From NCBI GenBank assembly GCA_019313095.1, contig JAFDBU010000135.1, forward strand, positions 1 to 9,114: DNA of 9,114 nt, written 5' to 3'. This stretch comes from Deltaproteobacteria bacterium (GTDB lineage: Bacteria > Desulfobacterota > Desulfobulbia > Desulfobulbales > BM004). The notes under the pieces are model-generated. The model saw only the letters and a list, made by a program, of their open reading frames with translations. It had not been told where the DNA came from and searched no databases. Of the stretch, positions 8,068-9,114 are shown one piece after another (within the stretch, counting starts at the first letter, position 1; each line of letters opens with the position of its first letter). Position numbers and translations under genes: made by a program.

Positions 8068-9114
8068 GTGGCAACCGATTTTCCTCTTGCCAGGCTTCGA
8101 AATATAGGGATTATGGCCCATATCGATGCCGGCAAGACCACAACAACAGAGAGGATTTTATATTACACCGGTCGTTCGTATAAGATGGGTGAGGTCCATG
8201 AAGGCACTGCTGTCATGGACTGGATGGAACAGGAGCAGGAAAGGGGCATTACCATCACTTCAGCCGCCACGACCTGTACCTGGCATGACTATAAAATAAA
8301 TATTATAGATACCCCGGGGCATGTGGATTTTACCATTGAGGTGGAGCGCAGTCTCAGGGTGCTTGATGGCGCGATAGCCGTCTTTTGTGCGGTTGGCGGA
8401 GTTGAACCTCAGTCTGAAACCGTATGGCGACAAGCCGATCATTATCATGTCCCACGTATAGCCTTTGTGAACAAGATGGATCGCATAGGCGCCGATTACT
8501 GGCAATGCGTGAAAATGATGCGGGAACGGCTTGCAGCAAATCCGCTGCCGATTCAGATCCCGGTTGGCAGTGAAAACACCTTTCGAGGAGTTATTGACCT
8601 CGTTACAGAAAAAATGCTGGTGTTCGACGAGGAGTCGAAGGGATTACAGTATAGAGAAGAAGATATTCCGGCAGAATTCACCGAGGAATCTTCGGCCGTC
8701 CGTATGACGCTTCTCGAGAAGTTGGCCGACTTCGATGAGGAGGTCATGGAAAAATATTTGGAAGAGCAGACCATATCTGCCGAACTGATTCAAAGGGCGA
8801 TCAGGAACGCGACGCTCAAACTGCAACTGGTACCTGTACTCTGCGGTTCAGCGTTTAAGAACAAGGGAGTGCAGCCCCTGCTTGATGCGGTAATTAGCTA
8901 TTTGCCGTCACCCTTGGATGTGCCACCGGTTCAGGGACTCAACAGCAACGATGAAATTGAGACCCGCAAGGCAAGTGTATCGGAAAATTTCTGCGGATTG
9001 GCCTTTAAAATTGTTTCGGACCCCTTTGTCGGCAACCTGGCTTTTGTCAGGGTTTATTCAGGGGTTCTTAAAGTTGGCAGCCAGGTATACAATCCGGTCA
9101 AACGGAAAAAAGAA
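8068..9114 (+). CDS. fusA: Elongation factor G, N-terminal half, cut by the window end
   Basis: EF-G is the ribosomal translocase GTPase. The first 349 codons are present, about half of the usual 690-700 residues, with no stop before the window end. The G domain is complete: P-loop AHIDAGKT (17-24), switch I with ERGITI (58-63), DTPGH (81-85, with catalytic H85 equal to E. coli H92), NKMD (135-138) and GSAFKNKG (260-267). Domain II begins near 295. Relative to E. coli a seven-residue insertion before the DTPGH strand is absent, giving a constant offset of 7. C107 and C259 match E. coli C114 and C266. Position after rpsG is the classic str-operon place. Deltaproteobacteria often hold two EF-G copies, and the missing domains III-V would help decide the subtype; location and motifs favour the main translocase. 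Confidence 0.97.
   Translation, partial: MATDFPLARLRNIGIMAHIDAGKTTTTERILYYTGRSYKMGEVHEGTAVMDWMEQEQERGITITSAATTCTWHDYKINIIDTPGHVDFTIEVERSLRVLDGAIAVFCAVGGVEPQSETVWRQADHYHVPRIAFVNKMDRIGADYWQCVKMMRERLAANPLPIQIPVGSENTFRGVIDLVTEKMLVFDEESKGLQYREEDIPAEFTEESSAVRMTLLEKLADFDEEVMEKYLEEQTISAELIQRAIRNATLKLQLVPVLCGSAFKNKGVQPLLDAVISYLPSPLDVPPVQGLNSNDEIETRKASVSENFCGLAFKIVSDPFVGNLAFVRVYSGVLKVGSQVYNPVKRKKE

Noticed and set aside
1..9114. A hidden novel system, mobile element or CRISPR array
   Set aside because: About 95% of the window is covered by five universally conserved genes. The spacers are at most 180 bases and contain no repeats with regular spacing, transposase remnants or target-site duplications.

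Overview
The window is a stretch of core housekeeping DNA. All five genes lie on the + strand in the order rpoB (3' part) - rpoC - rpsL - rpsG - fusA (5' part). They encode the two large catalytic subunits of RNA polymerase, ribosomal proteins S12 and S7, and elongation factor G. The rpoBC unit and the str-type unit (rpsL-rpsG-fusA, usually followed by tuf) are directly adjacent. No mobile element, CRISPR array, tRNA, rRNA or foreign-looking gene was found.

The organism is most likely a Gram-negative, deltaproteobacterial-type bacterium (Desulfobacterota or relatives). The beta' subunit carries the large proteobacterial-type insertion (SI3) after the trigger loop. The rifampicin pocket has the DQTNP variant that I recall from deltaproteobacteria. 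The RpoC N-terminus (MEELFSFF...) also fits that group, and rpsL follows rpoC with no L7Ae-family gene between them, unlike in many Firmicutes. Base composition is near 50% G+C by eye. The order- or genus-level placement is inference and was not tested.

Layout: rpoB occupies 1-2751 and is cut at its 5' end; the first base of the window is the codon for E. coli beta His447. A 47-base spacer leads to rpoC (2799-6860, complete). A 180-base spacer (6861-7040) carries the best promoter in the window (TTGACA - 17 - TATTAA), overlapped by an inverted repeat. It drives rpsL (7041-7412), which is followed after 37 bases by rpsG (7450-7923). A 144-base spacer (7924-8067) holds a weaker promoter-like pair and a hairpin. 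It leads to fusA (8068-9114, cut by the window end). No spacer reaches 300 bases, and no convincing Rho-independent terminator is seen, so read-through from rpoBC into rpsL-rpsG-fusA is plausible.

The genes work together in gene expression: beta and beta' form the polymerase active centre, S12 and S7 sit in the decoding centre and the 30S head, and EF-G drives translocation. I found no undescribed system here. The points worth a second look are modest. They are a partly lost ppGpp site 1 with an intact site 2 in beta', a conserved redox-type cysteine pair in EF-G, the inverted repeat on the rpsL promoter, and spacer architecture that differs from the E. coli S7-regulated str operon.
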